NCBI RefSeq assembly: GCF_020165195.1
Contig: NZ_JAIUHR010000006.1
Coordinates: 124,001-188,000 of the forward strand
Direction: 5' to 3'
Origin: Mesorhizobium sp. CA14
Lineage (GTDB): Bacteria; Pseudomonadota; Alphaproteobacteria; Rhizobiales; Rhizobiaceae
DNA: 64,000 nt
Shown: piece after piece, positions 47,063-55,776 of the stretch
How positions within the stretch are numbered: position 1 is the stretch's first letter
How the letters are laid out: the number at the start of each line of letters is the position of its first letter
Notes under the pieces: generated by a model
Databases searched by the model: none
Told to the model about the DNA's origin: nothing
What the model saw: only the letters and a program-made list of their open reading frames with translations
Position numbers and translations under genes: made by a program

Positions 47063-48078
47063 GCCGGATGAAGGCTATCCGCACCGACAGAGAGCTGGAG
47101 TGCCCAGGCATTGACGCCGGCCTGAGAGCGCGCGGCATCGAGCTTGTCACGCTGCCGGACGGCATCCCCGAAGCCGAGCTCATGGCGGCGGTCGCCGATG
47201 CCGATCTCATCCTGATGTGCTACACGCCGATCACCGCGCGTGTCATCGAGGCGGCGCGAAAGCTCAAGGGCATCGTCAAATATGGCGTCGGCATCGACGC
47301 CATCGACATTCCGGCGGCGATGCGGCGCAGCATTCCCGTCGTCAATGTCCCCGACTATGCGGAAGAGACAGTTGCCGAAGGCGCCTTCGCGCTGATGATC
47401 GCGCTGGCGAAGCGGCTGCCCGCAATCACGGCGGCGGTTTCGCGCGACGGCTGGATCTGGCCCGAGCAACGCTGGCTGGGGCGCGATATCGCCGGCGCCA
47501 CGCTCGGGCTGGTCGGCTGCGGCAAGATCGGCCGCAGCATGGCGCGCATGGCGGGGCAAGGCTTCCGGGCGCGGGTGCTCGGCTTCGATCCCGGCGTCGA
47601 CGCGGCGACGATGCGGGATGCGGGCGTCGAGAAGGTCGACGACCTGAAGGCTATGCTCAGCGCCTGCGATTTCGTCTCGGTGCATTGCGTGCTGAACGAT
47701 CAGACTCGCGGCCTGATCGGGGGCCAAGAACTGGCCTGCATGAAACCTTCGGCGATCCTTATCAACGTCTCACGCGGGGCGCTGATCGACGAGGCCGCAC
47801 TTGTCGAAGCGATCGTTGCCGGGCGTATCGCCGGAGCCGGGCTCGACGTCTATTCGCTGGAGCCGCTGGCGAGGTCCGGCCATCCGATGAGCGCGCTTTT
47901 CGATCGCGACAATGTGATCCTGTTTCCGCATCTCACCTTCTTCACGTATGAGGCGATGCGCCGGCTCGAAGACGACACGCTCGCTCGCTGTTTCGAAGTG
48001 CTCGAAGGCCGACCTGTGACGATCCGCTCGCACGATCCGCGCTTGCGCGCACAGACAGCGGGCGTCGAATTCCGCTGA
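47059..48078 (+). CDS. D-2-hydroxyacid dehydrogenase family protein
   Basis: A 339-residue NAD-dependent enzyme. The Rossmann motif GLVGCGKIGRSMARM lies near residue 150, NVSRGALIDEAAL carries the substrate Arg, and HLTFFTYEA the catalytic His. The start is GTG 47059 overlapping the previous stop, or ATG 47068. Its place between the phosphonate enzymes and the phosphonate importer suggests a role on a 2-hydroxy or 2-oxo phosphonate or a hydroxylated side product. The substrate is unknown. Confidence 0.8.
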   Translation: MSRMKAIRTDRELECPGIDAGLRARGIELVTLPDGIPEAELMAAVADADLILMCYTPITARVIEAARKLKGIVKYGVGIDAIDIPAAMRRSIPVVNVPDYAEETVAEGAFALMIALAKRLPAITAAVSRDGWIWPEQRWLGRDIAGATLGLVGCGKIGRSMARMAGQGFRARVLGFDPGVDAATMRDAGVEKVDDLKAMLSACDFVSVHCVLNDQTRGLIGGQELACMKPSAILINVSRGALIDEAALVEAIVAGRIAGAGLDVYSLEPLARSGHPMSALFDRDNVILFPHLTFFTYEAMRRLEDDTLARCFEVLEGRPVTIRSHDPRLRAQTAGVEFR

Positions 48079-48143
48079 AAAATTCGTCATTTCCCTGAGG
48101 CATTGCGACCAGGCGTGCAGGAGAACATGCCTGCAACGGCCAC

Positions 48144-48161
48144 GCGACAGTTCCATGACAA
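48144..48161 (-). promoter_or_regulatory. Pho-box-like site upstream of phnS
   Basis: On the minus strand TTGTCAT, 4 bases, CTGTCGC gives 12 of 14 matches to the two tandem 7-base PhoB half-sites (CTGTCAT-N4-CTGTCAY). A further perfect half-site with matching spacer, CTGTCATAAAT, lies on the plus strand at 48180-48190. Both precede phnS (48333). Control by phosphate starvation is inferred. Confidence 0.45.
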
Positions 48162-48332
48162 ATATCAGCTGAGACTTGCCTGTCATAAATTAAATAGATT
48201 TTACTTATCGATCGACGAGCCTCAAAGTTGGCACAATGACGACATGCACCAGCGCTGCCGAGCCCTTAGCGGCCGACCAACGCCACCACGAGTGCGTCGC
48301 AGATTGTGCTTTCAATCAAAGGGGAACTGACC

Positions 48333-49364
48333 ATGAAATCGCGAAATCTCATCGTGGCTATGGCCTTCGGCGCAGTGCTGCTGGGCTCATCGGCACTCGT
48401 CGCGCCGGCCTTCGCCGACGGCGTCGTCACCATCTATTCGGCCGACGGGCTGCATGACGGCAATGGCAGCTGGTACGAGACCGAGTTTGCCGCCTTCACC
48501 AAGGCCACCGGCATTACCGTGCAATATATCGAAGGCGGTTCGGGCGGCGTCGTCGAGCGCGTCGCCAAGGAGAAATCGAACCCGCAGGCCGATGTCCTGG
48601 TGACGCTGCCACCCTTCATCCAGCGCGCAGCCGCGGATGGGCTTTTGCAGGATTTCAAGCCGGAAGGCTCCGACCAGATCGATGGCGGCACCGACAAGTA
48701 TCGGCCGCTGGTCAACAACTACATGAATTTCATCTACAACGCCTCGGTGCTCTCGGAAGCGCCGAAGAGCTATAACGATCTGCTCGATCCGAAATTCAAG
48801 GGCAAGATCCAGTATTCGACGCCCGGCCAGGCCGGTGACGGCACCGCCGTCATGCTTGAGATCATCCACGCCTTCGGCGGCGAGGACGCCGGCTTTGAAT
48901 TCATGAAGAAGCTGCAGGACAACAATGTCGGCCCGTCCGCCTCGACCGGCAAGCTCACCGCGCTGGTCAACAAGGGCGAGCTCTATGTCGCCAATGGCGA
49001 CCTGCAGATGAACCTGTCGCAAACGGCCGACAATCCGAACATCAAGGTGTTCTGGCCCGCAGGCCCGGACGGCACCCGCTCCACCTTCGCGCTGCCCTAT
49101 GAAATCGGCCTGGTCACCGGCGCGCCCAACGGCGACAACGGCAAGAAGCTGATCGAATTCCTGCTCTCCAAGGAGGCGCAGTCGACGGTGAGCTCTGTGG
49201 CGCTCGGCCTGCCGGCCCGCAAGGATGTGAAGCCGGACGACGCCAATTTCGCCAAGGCGCAGGAGGCGATGAAAGGCGTGACCATCTGGGCGCCGAACTG
49301 GGATGATGCGCTCGCCAAGCTGCCCGACTACGTCAAGAAGTGGAACGAAGCGACGGGAAGTTGA
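48333..49364 (+). CDS. phnS: 2-Aminoethylphosphonate ABC transporter substrate-binding protein
   Basis: A 343-residue periplasmic protein. The signal peptide ends near PAFA (about residue 28). The mature protein begins [20 protein letters not shown], typical of PhnS. ATG 48333 has AGGGGA upstream; codons before it lack a site. It is the first gene of phnSTUV, with its own 254-base upstream region that holds Pho-like sites, so it may have a separate promoter besides read-through from phnW. Confidence 0.9.
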   Translation: MKSRNLIVAMAFGAVLLGSSALVAPAFADGVVTIYSADGLHDGNGSWYETEFAAFTKATGITVQYIEGGSGGVVERVAKEKSNPQADVLVTLPPFIQRAAADGLLQDFKPEGSDQIDGGTDKYRPLVNNYMNFIYNASVLSEAPKSYNDLLDPKFKGKIQYSTPGQAGDGTAVMLEIIHAFGGEDAGFEFMKKLQDNNVGPSASTGKLTALVNKGELYVANGDLQMNLSQTADNPNIKVFWPAGPDGTRSTFALPYEIGLVTGAPNGDNGKKLIEFLLSKEAQSTVSSVALGLPARKDVKPDDANFAKAQEAMKGVTIWAPNWDDALAKLPDYVKKWNEATGS

Positions 49365-49395
49365 TCTCCTGGTGACCAATTCCGGAGGAGCAGCC

Positions 49396-50544
49396 ATGTC
49401 GGTGCCCGCTTTCACGGGAAGCAATGTCATGGACGTCGACGCCGCGAAAATTCGCGGCGCCGGCTCCAATGTCCACTTCGACAAGGTCAGCGTCGCCTAT
49501 GGCGCACATGTCGTGCTGCATCCGCTGACGCTCGATATCGCGCCCGGCGAGATCTTGGCGATGATCGGCCCCTCCGGCTCCGGCAAGACGACGGCGCTTC
49601 GGGCCGTCGCCGGTTTCGTCAGGCCGGCAAGCGGCCGCATCCGTATCGGCGCCACCGACGTGACCGATCTTCCGCCCTATGAACGCGGGCTCGGCATGGT
49701 GGTGCAGAACTACGCGCTGTTCCCGCATATGCGGGTCGAAGACAACGTCGCCTTCGGGCTCAGGGCGCAAGGCGCCGACAAGGCGCTGATCGGCGAGCGC
49801 GTCAAGGACTCGCTTGCGACGGTCGGCATGTCGGGCTTTGCCAAGCGCTATCCGCGCGAGCTTTCCGGCGGCCAGCAGCAGCGTGTCGCGATCGCACGGG
49901 CGTTGGCGGTGCGGCCACGCGTGCTTTTGCTCGACGAACCGCTATCGGCGCTCGACGCGCAGATCCGGCGCAACATGGTCGAGGAGATCGCCAAGCTGCA
50001 TCGCGATCTGCCGGGACTGACGATCCTCTATGTCACCCACGACCAGACCGAGGCGCTGACGCTCGCCGACAAGATCGCCATCATGCGTGACGGCCGCGTG
50101 TCTTCGCACGGGCCGACGGCCGAGCTCTATCGCCGGCCGCCGAACCGCTTCACTGCTGAGTTCCTGGGTCGCGCGAACCTCTTGCCGGTGACGGTCACGG
50201 AAGGCGCCACAGGACCGAAGGGGTTCGCCAAGGCCAAGCTCGGCGATGCCCTGCTGGCAGGCGCCGCACGAGGCGAGAAGCCCGGCGACAAGACGCTGCT
50301 ATGCATCCGGCCGCAGCATCTCAGCCTCACCGGCGACGAGGAACACACCAACAGGATCGTCGGCACGCTGAAGGAAGTGCACTGGCAGGGCGAACTCACC
50401 CATCTGGTGCTCGACGTCGACGGCACGCCGGTGCGCGTCTCGGCGACCAGGCTGCCGGTAAGCCTGCCGGAGCGCGGCTCGGTCGTACCGCTCTTCTTCG
50501 CGCCCGGCGATACCTCGCTCGTTCCGGAAGACGCCCGTGGCTGA
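49396..50544 (+). CDS. phnT: 2-Aminoethylphosphonate ABC transporter ATP-binding protein
   Basis: A 382-residue ABC ATPase. Walker A GPSGSGKTT near residue 68, Q-loop MVVQNYALFPH, signature [15 protein letters not shown] and Walker B VLLLDEPLSALDAQI are present, plus a C-terminal TOBE domain. An N-terminal extension of about 30 residues precedes the ATPase core. ATG 49396 follows GGAGGAG, 31 bases after phnS. It overlaps phnU by 8 bases. Confidence 0.9.
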   Translation: MSVPAFTGSNVMDVDAAKIRGAGSNVHFDKVSVAYGAHVVLHPLTLDIAPGEILAMIGPSGSGKTTALRAVAGFVRPASGRIRIGATDVTDLPPYERGLGMVVQNYALFPHMRVEDNVAFGLRAQGADKALIGERVKDSLATVGMSGFAKRYPRELSGGQQQRVAIARALAVRPRVLLLDEPLSALDAQIRRNMVEEIAKLHRDLPGLTILYVTHDQTEALTLADKIAIMRDGRVSSHGPTAELYRRPPNRFTAEFLGRANLLPVTVTEGATGPKGFAKAKLGDALLAGAARGEKPGDKTLLCIRPQHLSLTGDEEHTNRIVGTLKEVHWQGELTHLVLDVDGTPVRVSATRLPVSLPERGSVVPLFFAPGDTSLVPEDARG

Positions 50545-51394
50545 CGCGGCCGTCCTTCCCGCGCCGATAGCCAAGAAGGTGCCCGGCCGGTTCTGGATCG
50601 TGCCGCCGGCGGCGCTGCTGGCGCTGTTGTTCTTCTATCCGCTGGTGCTGATCGTCCAGCAGGCCTTCATGGACGACAGCGGCATGGCCAATGTCGGCGA
50701 ATTCGTGCGCGTCCTGCATGCGCGCTTCTTCCTCAACGCGCTCATCAATACTATCACCATTTCGGTCGCCGCGACGGCCGGGTGCCTGATCGTCGGACTA
50801 GTGCTGGGGCTGATCCTCGCCTTCGTGCCGTTCCCAGGCAGCGGCGTCATTGCCCGGCTGATCGACACCTTCATCGCCTTGCCGACCTTCCTGGTGACGC
50901 TTGCCTTCACCTTCCTCTACGGCTCGGCGGGCATGCTCAATGCCGGATTGATGGAAGCGTTCTCGCTTCAGGCGCCACCCGTCAACTTTCTCTATTCGAC
51001 CTGGGGTGTGGTGCTGGCCGAAGTCACCGTCTACTCACCTTTCGTGCTGCGTCCGCTGCTTGCCGCCTTTTCGCTCGTCGACCGCGGCCAGATCGAAGCG
51101 GCGAGCGTGCTCGGCGCGAGGCCGTTCCGCATCGTGCGTCAGGTGATCCTGCCGGCCGCCGTGCCTGCGCTGATTGCCGGCGGCAGTCTCTGCCTGCTGT
51201 TGACGGTGAACGAGTTCGGCATCGTGCTGTTCATCGGCGCCAAGGGCGTCATCACGCTGCCGCTGCTGATCTACAGCAAGGCGATCCAGGAATCGGCCTA
51301 TCAGGTCGCCTGCATCATCGCGGTCATCAACATCGCGCTGTCGCTGGGGCTGTTCGGCCTCTACCGGTTCGCCGCCGGCCGGCTGGGGGCATAG
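50537..51394 (+). CDS. phnU: 2-Aminoethylphosphonate ABC transporter permease
   Basis: A 285-residue membrane protein with about six helices (for example FWIVPPAALLALLFFYPLVL) and the EAA loop IEAASVLGARPFRIVRQVI. It starts at GTG 50537 inside the end of phnT. With phnV it forms the AEP channel in the inner membrane. Confidence 0.9.
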   Translation: MADAAVLPAPIAKKVPGRFWIVPPAALLALLFFYPLVLIVQQAFMDDSGMANVGEFVRVLHARFFLNALINTITISVAATAGCLIVGLVLGLILAFVPFPGSGVIARLIDTFIALPTFLVTLAFTFLYGSAGMLNAGLMEAFSLQAPPVNFLYSTWGVVLAEVTVYSPFVLRPLLAAFSLVDRGQIEAASVLGARPFRIVRQVILPAAVPALIAGGSLCLLLTVNEFGIVLFIGAKGVITLPLLIYSKAIQESAYQVACIIAVINIALSLGLFGLYRFAAGRLGA

Positions 51395-51396
51395 AG

Positions 51397-52194
51397 ATGC
51401 TGGTCTGGTCGCGCCCCGGTCGCATCGTGCTTTGGTTGGTCTTCGCCCTGCTGTTCAGTGTGCTGTTCCTCGCCCCGCTCGCGGTGATCCTGCTCTCCAG
51501 CCTGGCCGACCAATGGAACGGCGTGCTGCCCAGCGGCCTGACAACAGAGCATTACAGCGATGTCGTACAAGGCGCGGCGTGGAAGGCGGTGAAGGCAAGC
51601 CTCGTCACCGGCTTCCTGGCCGGCGCAGTGGCGCTGGTCAGCGGCACCTGGGCAGCGCTTGCGCTGCGTATCCAGGACGCCACTCTGGCCAGGGTGCTCG
51701 GCGTGCTGTTCTTTATCCCCAGCGCCGTGCCTTCGGTGTCCGTCGGCCTCGGCCTGCTGGTGGCCTTCAGCCACCCGCCGCTGCTTCTCAACGGAACGAT
51801 CGCTATCGTCATGGCCGCGCATTTCGTGCTGATCTCGGCCTTCACCTTCGGCAATGTCTCAGCCGGGCTGGCGCGGCTCTCTCCCGATTTCGAACAGGTG
51901 GCGTCGAGCCTCGGCGCCCGTCCGGCCTACCGGCTCCGGCATGTCACGCTGCCCTTGCTGGCGCCCTATCTGGTTGCAGCCTTCGGCCTGAGCTTCGCGC
52001 TGTCGATGGGCGAGCTTGGCGCCACGGTCATGGTCTACCCGCCGGGCTGGGTGACGCTCCCGGTATCGATCTTCAGCCTCACCGACCGCGGCGATGTGTT
52101 CGCGGGTGCGGCGCTGACCATGGTGCTCGTCGCCGTGACGCTCATCCTGCTGCTCGGGCTCGAACGCGTCACCGGCCGGCAGGCGAGGTCGTGA
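51397..52194 (+). CDS. phnV: 2-Aminoethylphosphonate ABC transporter permease
   Basis: A 265-residue permease with six hydrophobic helices and an EAA-type loop (FEQVASSLGARPAYRLRHVT). ATG 51397 follows GGGGGC two bases after the phnU stop; the frame is open for 600 bases upstream but that part only shadows phnU. It ends the phosphonate operon. A perfect 7-base hairpin follows at 52217. Confidence 0.9.
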   Translation: MLVWSRPGRIVLWLVFALLFSVLFLAPLAVILLSSLADQWNGVLPSGLTTEHYSDVVQGAAWKAVKASLVTGFLAGAVALVSGTWAALALRIQDATLARVLGVLFFIPSAVPSVSVGLGLLVAFSHPPLLLNGTIAIVMAAHFVLISAFTFGNVSAGLARLSPDFEQVASSLGARPAYRLRHVTLPLLAPYLVAAFGLSFALSMGELGATVMVYPPGWVTLPVSIFSLTDRGDVFAGAALTMVLVAVTLILLLGLERVTGRQARS

Positions 52195-52216
52195 TCTCGC
52201 AAATCTGGGACGGTCA

Positions 52217-52260
52217 CCGTTTCATGGAAACGGCGAACCGCTCTATCTCTTTGTTTTTTT
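52217..52260 (+). terminator. Possible terminator of the phosphonate operon
   Basis: CCGTTTC-ATG-GAAACGG (52217-52233) forms a perfect 7-base stem, and a T-rich run ending in TTTTTTT reaches 52260. About 18 bases separate stem and T-run, so it is not a textbook intrinsic terminator. Confidence 0.4.
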
Positions 52261-52312
52261 GAAGCAATTCCAGACGGAAAACCGCTCAACCGAGCCCGCG
52301 GTCAATTGGGCA

Positions 52313-52337
52313 GGAACGATCTCGCGGCTGACGCATT
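52313..52337 (+). promoter_or_regulatory. Possible EcfG-type promoter before the glycosyltransferase gene (weak)
   Basis: GGAAC (52313-52317), 17 bases, ATT (52335-52337): it fits GGAAC-N18-TT but lacks the preferred G. A start near 52346 would leave about 20 bases before the ATG at 52367. Confidence 0.3.
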
Positions 52338-52366
52338 TTGCTTCGCGTCAACAGCCGAGGGACCCG

Positions 52367-53425
52367 ATGCGCATTGCCCATGTCGCGCCGCTCTACGAAT
52401 CCGTGCCGCCGAAACTCTATGGCGGGACGGAGCGGATCGTCTTCTATATCACCGAAGCGCTGGTCGGGCTCGGACATGACGTGACTTTGTTCGCGAGCGG
52501 CGACAGCGAGACGTCGGCGCGGCTGGTGCCCGGACGCGACCAGGCGATACGCCTCGATCCGCGGCCGAAGAAATCGGAGATCGCCGCGCATCTGGCGATG
52601 CTTGCCGATGTGCGCGAGCGCGCCGGCGAGTTCGACGTCATCCATTTCCATCTCAGCCATTTCCTGCATTTTCCTTTCTTCGAAGAGATCGCGGGACGTA
52701 CGGTGACGACGCCGCATGGCCGGCTCGACTACGTCGACCTGGCGCCGGCCTATAAGCGCTTCCCGCGTTTCCCGATGATCTCGATTTCGCACAGCCAGAA
52801 GCGCGGCCTGCCGGACGCGAACTGGCTGGCCACGATCCATCACGGACTGCCGCTCGACGCCTACCAACCCACTTATGAGCCGCAGGCGGAAGAACCGTAT
52901 CTCGCCTTCCTCGGACGCCTGTCGCGCGACAAGCGGCCGGACCGCGCCATCGAGATCGCGCGTCGGTCCGGATTGAAGCTGAAGCTGGCGGCCAAGATCG
53001 GCGACGACGACCGCGCCTATTTCCGCGACAACATCGAGGCGCTCATCGATGGCGACCGCATCGACTATGTCGGCGAGATCACCGAAGATGAGAAGGCTGG
53101 GTTTCTCGGCAATGCGGCGGGCCTGCTGTTTCCCATCGACTGGCCGGAGCCGTTCGGCCTCGTCGCGGTCGAGGCCATGGCCTGCGGCACGCCGGTGATT
53201 GCCTGGGACCAGGGCGCTTTGCCGGAGATCGTCGACAATGGCGTCACCGGCTTCGTCGCCGACAGTGTGGACGGTGCAGTCGCGTCGATACCCGCGCTTC
53301 TCGATCTCGACCGGCGGCAGGTGAGGGCGGTCTTCGAGAAAAGGTTCTCGGCGGCAAGAATGGCAAGCGACTATCTTGCTGCCTATATGCGTCTGGCCGG
53401 CACGCCAGAGGCGAAGGCCTCCTGA
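52367..53425 (+). CDS. Glycosyltransferase family 4 protein
   Basis: A 352-residue GT-B glycosyltransferase. The N-terminal domain begins MRIAHVAPLYESVPPKLYGG. The C-terminal nucleotide-sugar site has YLAFLGRLSRDKRPDRAIE and EPFGLVAVEAMACGTPVIAW (the E-x7-E retaining motif). It transfers a sugar from a nucleotide donor; the acceptor is unknown. It is next to a glycogen-debranching-type enzyme and trehalose synthesis genes, so a role in storage or protective glucans is plausible. ATG 52367 follows GAGGGA. Confidence 0.85.
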   Translation: MRIAHVAPLYESVPPKLYGGTERIVFYITEALVGLGHDVTLFASGDSETSARLVPGRDQAIRLDPRPKKSEIAAHLAMLADVRERAGEFDVIHFHLSHFLHFPFFEEIAGRTVTTPHGRLDYVDLAPAYKRFPRFPMISISHSQKRGLPDANWLATIHHGLPLDAYQPTYEPQAEEPYLAFLGRLSRDKRPDRAIEIARRSGLKLKLAAKIGDDDRAYFRDNIEALIDGDRIDYVGEITEDEKAGFLGNAAGLLFPIDWPEPFGLVAVEAMACGTPVIAWDQGALPEIVDNGVTGFVADSVDGAVASIPALLDLDRRQVRAVFEKRFSAARMASDYLAAYMRLAGTPEAKAS

Positions 53426-53465
53426 TCTTTATGCCTTGGGGCGGGGCAAAATGAAGAGGTGACGA

Positions 53466-55628
53466 ATGACGGAGCTCGACGAGCGCAAGCTCGATCCTGC
53501 CGTAGCCCTTTCTTCGCTCGACGAGACGGCGCCACGCGAACCGCACCGGCTTTTTGCTCTCAAGCAGGGCGACTGCTTCGCCGTCGCCGATGCCTATGGC
53601 GACATCAGAGGGGCGGGGGACGGCTTCTTCCGCGACGACACCCGCGTGCTTTCCGAATTCCGGCTGACTGTCGGCGGCAGGCCGATGTCGCTGCTCGGCG
53701 CCTCGCTCAGCCAGGACAATGTGCTGTTCACGTCCAATCTCACCAACCTGCCGATCCAGAGTGCCGTAGGCCGCGATATCCCGCAGGGTGCAATCCATAT
53801 CGAACGCGTCAGGCTGCTCTGGCAGGACAGGCTGTTTGAGCGCATCACGCTTTCCAATTACAGCCGAGAGCATTCGACCATCACCGTCTCGCTGCATTTT
53901 GCCGCCGACTTTCGCGACATGTTCGAGGTGCGCGGCTCGACGCGGGTGAAGCGCGGCACCACGCATGTCATCAAGACCGACAAGGCCTCGGCGCTGCTCG
54001 GCTATGACGGCCTCGACGGTTTGCCGAGGCTTTCCGCGATCGCCTTTTCGCAGGCTCCCGACAAACTAAGCGACACCCGCGCCGATTTCCTGATCGCGGT
54101 GACCAAGCGTAGCAGCAAGGTGCTTTATGTCGAAGTCGGCCCGGAAGCTTCGGAGGCTCCCAATCGCGACCGTTTCCGCGCCGCGGCGGCACGGGCTCGC
54201 TTCGGCATGCGCGCCAAGCGCAGGCATGGCGCCACCGTGCACAGCTCGGGCCGCGTCTTCAACGATTGGGTCGAGCGCGCCCGCGCCGATGTCGCGCTGC
54301 TTACCACCGAGCTTCCGACCGGGCCCTATCCCTATGCCGGCATCCCGTGGTTCTCGACGGCATTCGGCCGCGACGGTGTGATCTCGAGCCTGCAGATGCT
54401 TTGGCTCAATCCCGGCCTGGCGCGCGGGGTGCTTGCTTTTCTGGCCGAGCACCAGGCGACCGAAACGTCGCCCTTTTCGGATTCGCAGCCCGGCAAGATC
54501 ATGCATGAGACGCGCAAGGGCGAGATGGCGGCGCTGCGCGAACTTCCCTTCGGCCGCTATTACGGAGGCGTCGACACCACGCCGCTCTATATCCATCTGG
54601 CTTCCGCCTACGCCGACCGCACCGGCGACATGGCCTTCATCGACAAGCTTTGGCCTTCGCTGAAAGCCGCCGCCGAATGGACGGAGGAGGCGAGCCGCGC
54701 CACCGGTTTCGTCACTTACCAGCGCGCCGCCGAGTCAGGCCTCGCCAACCAGGGTTGGAAGGACAGTTTCGATTCGGTCTTTCACGCCGATGGCCGCATC
54801 CCAAAGGGACCGATCGCGCTGGTCGAAGTGCAGGGCTATGTCTTTGCCGCCTTCCGCGGCATGGCGGCGCTCGCACGCCGCCGCGGCGAATTCGCCGACG
54901 CCGAGCACTGGGAGGGCCGCGCCGAGGAAATGCGGGTCGCCGTGGAACGCGACTTCTGGCTGGACGATATGAACTTCTACGCCTTGGCCATCGACGGCGA
55001 TGGCCAGCCTTGCAAGGTCCGAACGTCAAATGCCGGGCACCTGCTTTTCGTCGGGCTGCCGCAGCCCGAACGCGCCAAGCTGGTCGCCGACCAATTGCTG
55101 TCGGCCTCCTTCCATTCCGGCTGGGGGCTGCGGACGCTCGCCGACGATGCGGTCTTCTTCAACCCGATGTCCTACCATAACGGCTCGATCTGGCCGCATG
55201 ATACGGCGCTTTGCGGCGTGGGCCTCGCGCGTTACGGCGAGCGCGACAGCGTAGTGCGGCTGATGAGTGGTACGTTCGAGTCTGCCGTGCATTTCAACAT
55301 GCGGCTTCCGGAACTGTTCTGCGGTTTCGCTCGGGCGCCCGGCGAGGCGCCCATTGCCTATCCTGTCGCCTGCCTGCCACAGGCCTGGTCGGCCGGCTCC
55401 ACTTTCATGCTGATGCAGGCATGCCTGGGCCTGGAAATCGATGGCTGGGAGGGCGAATTGCATGTCACGCGACCGAGGCTGCCGATCGGCATCGACACCC
55501 TCACGATCAGGCACCTGACGGTCGGCGACAAGGCGATCGACCTCACCTTCCAACGGGTTGGCGACCGCGTCGCCGCCTTTCTGTCCGACCGGCATGAGGG
55601 CCAGGTGCCGCTCATCGTGCGCACGTAA
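53466..55628 (+). CDS. Amylo-alpha-1,6-glucosidase (glycogen debranching enzyme type)
   Basis: A 720-residue protein with the bacterial debranching-enzyme N-terminal domain (residues about 25-230, with FRDDTRVLSEFRLTVGG) and an (alpha/alpha)6 catalytic domain (about 270-710, with FSTAFGRDGVISSLQMLWL, GYVFAAFRGMAALA, SYHNGSIWPHDTALCGVGL). It hydrolyses alpha-1,6 branches or related glucosides. It lies 40 bases after the glycosyltransferase gene in the same direction. Confidence 0.87.
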   Translation: MTELDERKLDPAVALSSLDETAPREPHRLFALKQGDCFAVADAYGDIRGAGDGFFRDDTRVLSEFRLTVGGRPMSLLGASLSQDNVLFTSNLTNLPIQSAVGRDIPQGAIHIERVRLLWQDRLFERITLSNYSREHSTITVSLHFAADFRDMFEVRGSTRVKRGTTHVIKTDKASALLGYDGLDGLPRLSAIAFSQAPDKLSDTRADFLIAVTKRSSKVLYVEVGPEASEAPNRDRFRAAAARARFGMRAKRRHGATVHSSGRVFNDWVERARADVALLTTELPTGPYPYAGIPWFSTAFGRDGVISSLQMLWLNPGLARGVLAFLAEHQATETSPFSDSQPGKIMHETRKGEMAALRELPFGRYYGGVDTTPLYIHLASAYADRTGDMAFIDKLWPSLKAAAEWTEEASRATGFVTYQRAAESGLANQGWKDSFDSVFHADGRIPKGPIALVEVQGYVFAAFRGMAALARRRGEFADAEHWEGRAEEMRVAVERDFWLDDMNFYALAIDGDGQPCKVRTSNAGHLLFVGLPQPERAKLVADQLLSASFHSGWGLRTLADDAVFFNPMSYHNGSIWPHDTALCGVGLARYGERDSVVRLMSGTFESAVHFNMRLPELFCGFARAPGEAPIAYPVACLPQAWSAGSTFMLMQACLGLEIDGWEGELHVTRPRLPIGIDTLTIRHLTVGDKAIDLTFQRVGDRVAAFLSDRHEGQVPLIVRT

Positions 55629-55669
55629 ACAAAGCGCTGCAACTCCACGTTCAACAATCGGGAAAAGTC

Positions 55670-55694
55670 GGAACTGATCGCTGGTTTGCGCGTT
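55670..55694 (+). promoter_or_regulatory. EcfG/RpoE2-type promoter of otsA-otsB
   Basis: GGAAC (55670-55674), 16 bases, CGTT (55691-55694): the best match to the general-stress consensus in the window. Transcription from about 55702 gives a leader of 45-75 bases to the otsA start. Trehalose synthesis is a known general-stress output in rhizobia. Confidence 0.65.
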
Positions 55695-55776
55695 GCAAAC
55701 GTGACCCGGCCTGCCCCTCCGCGGCCGGCAAGAACCAAAACAATGAATGGATGGCCGGAGGCAACCTGGCATTTCA

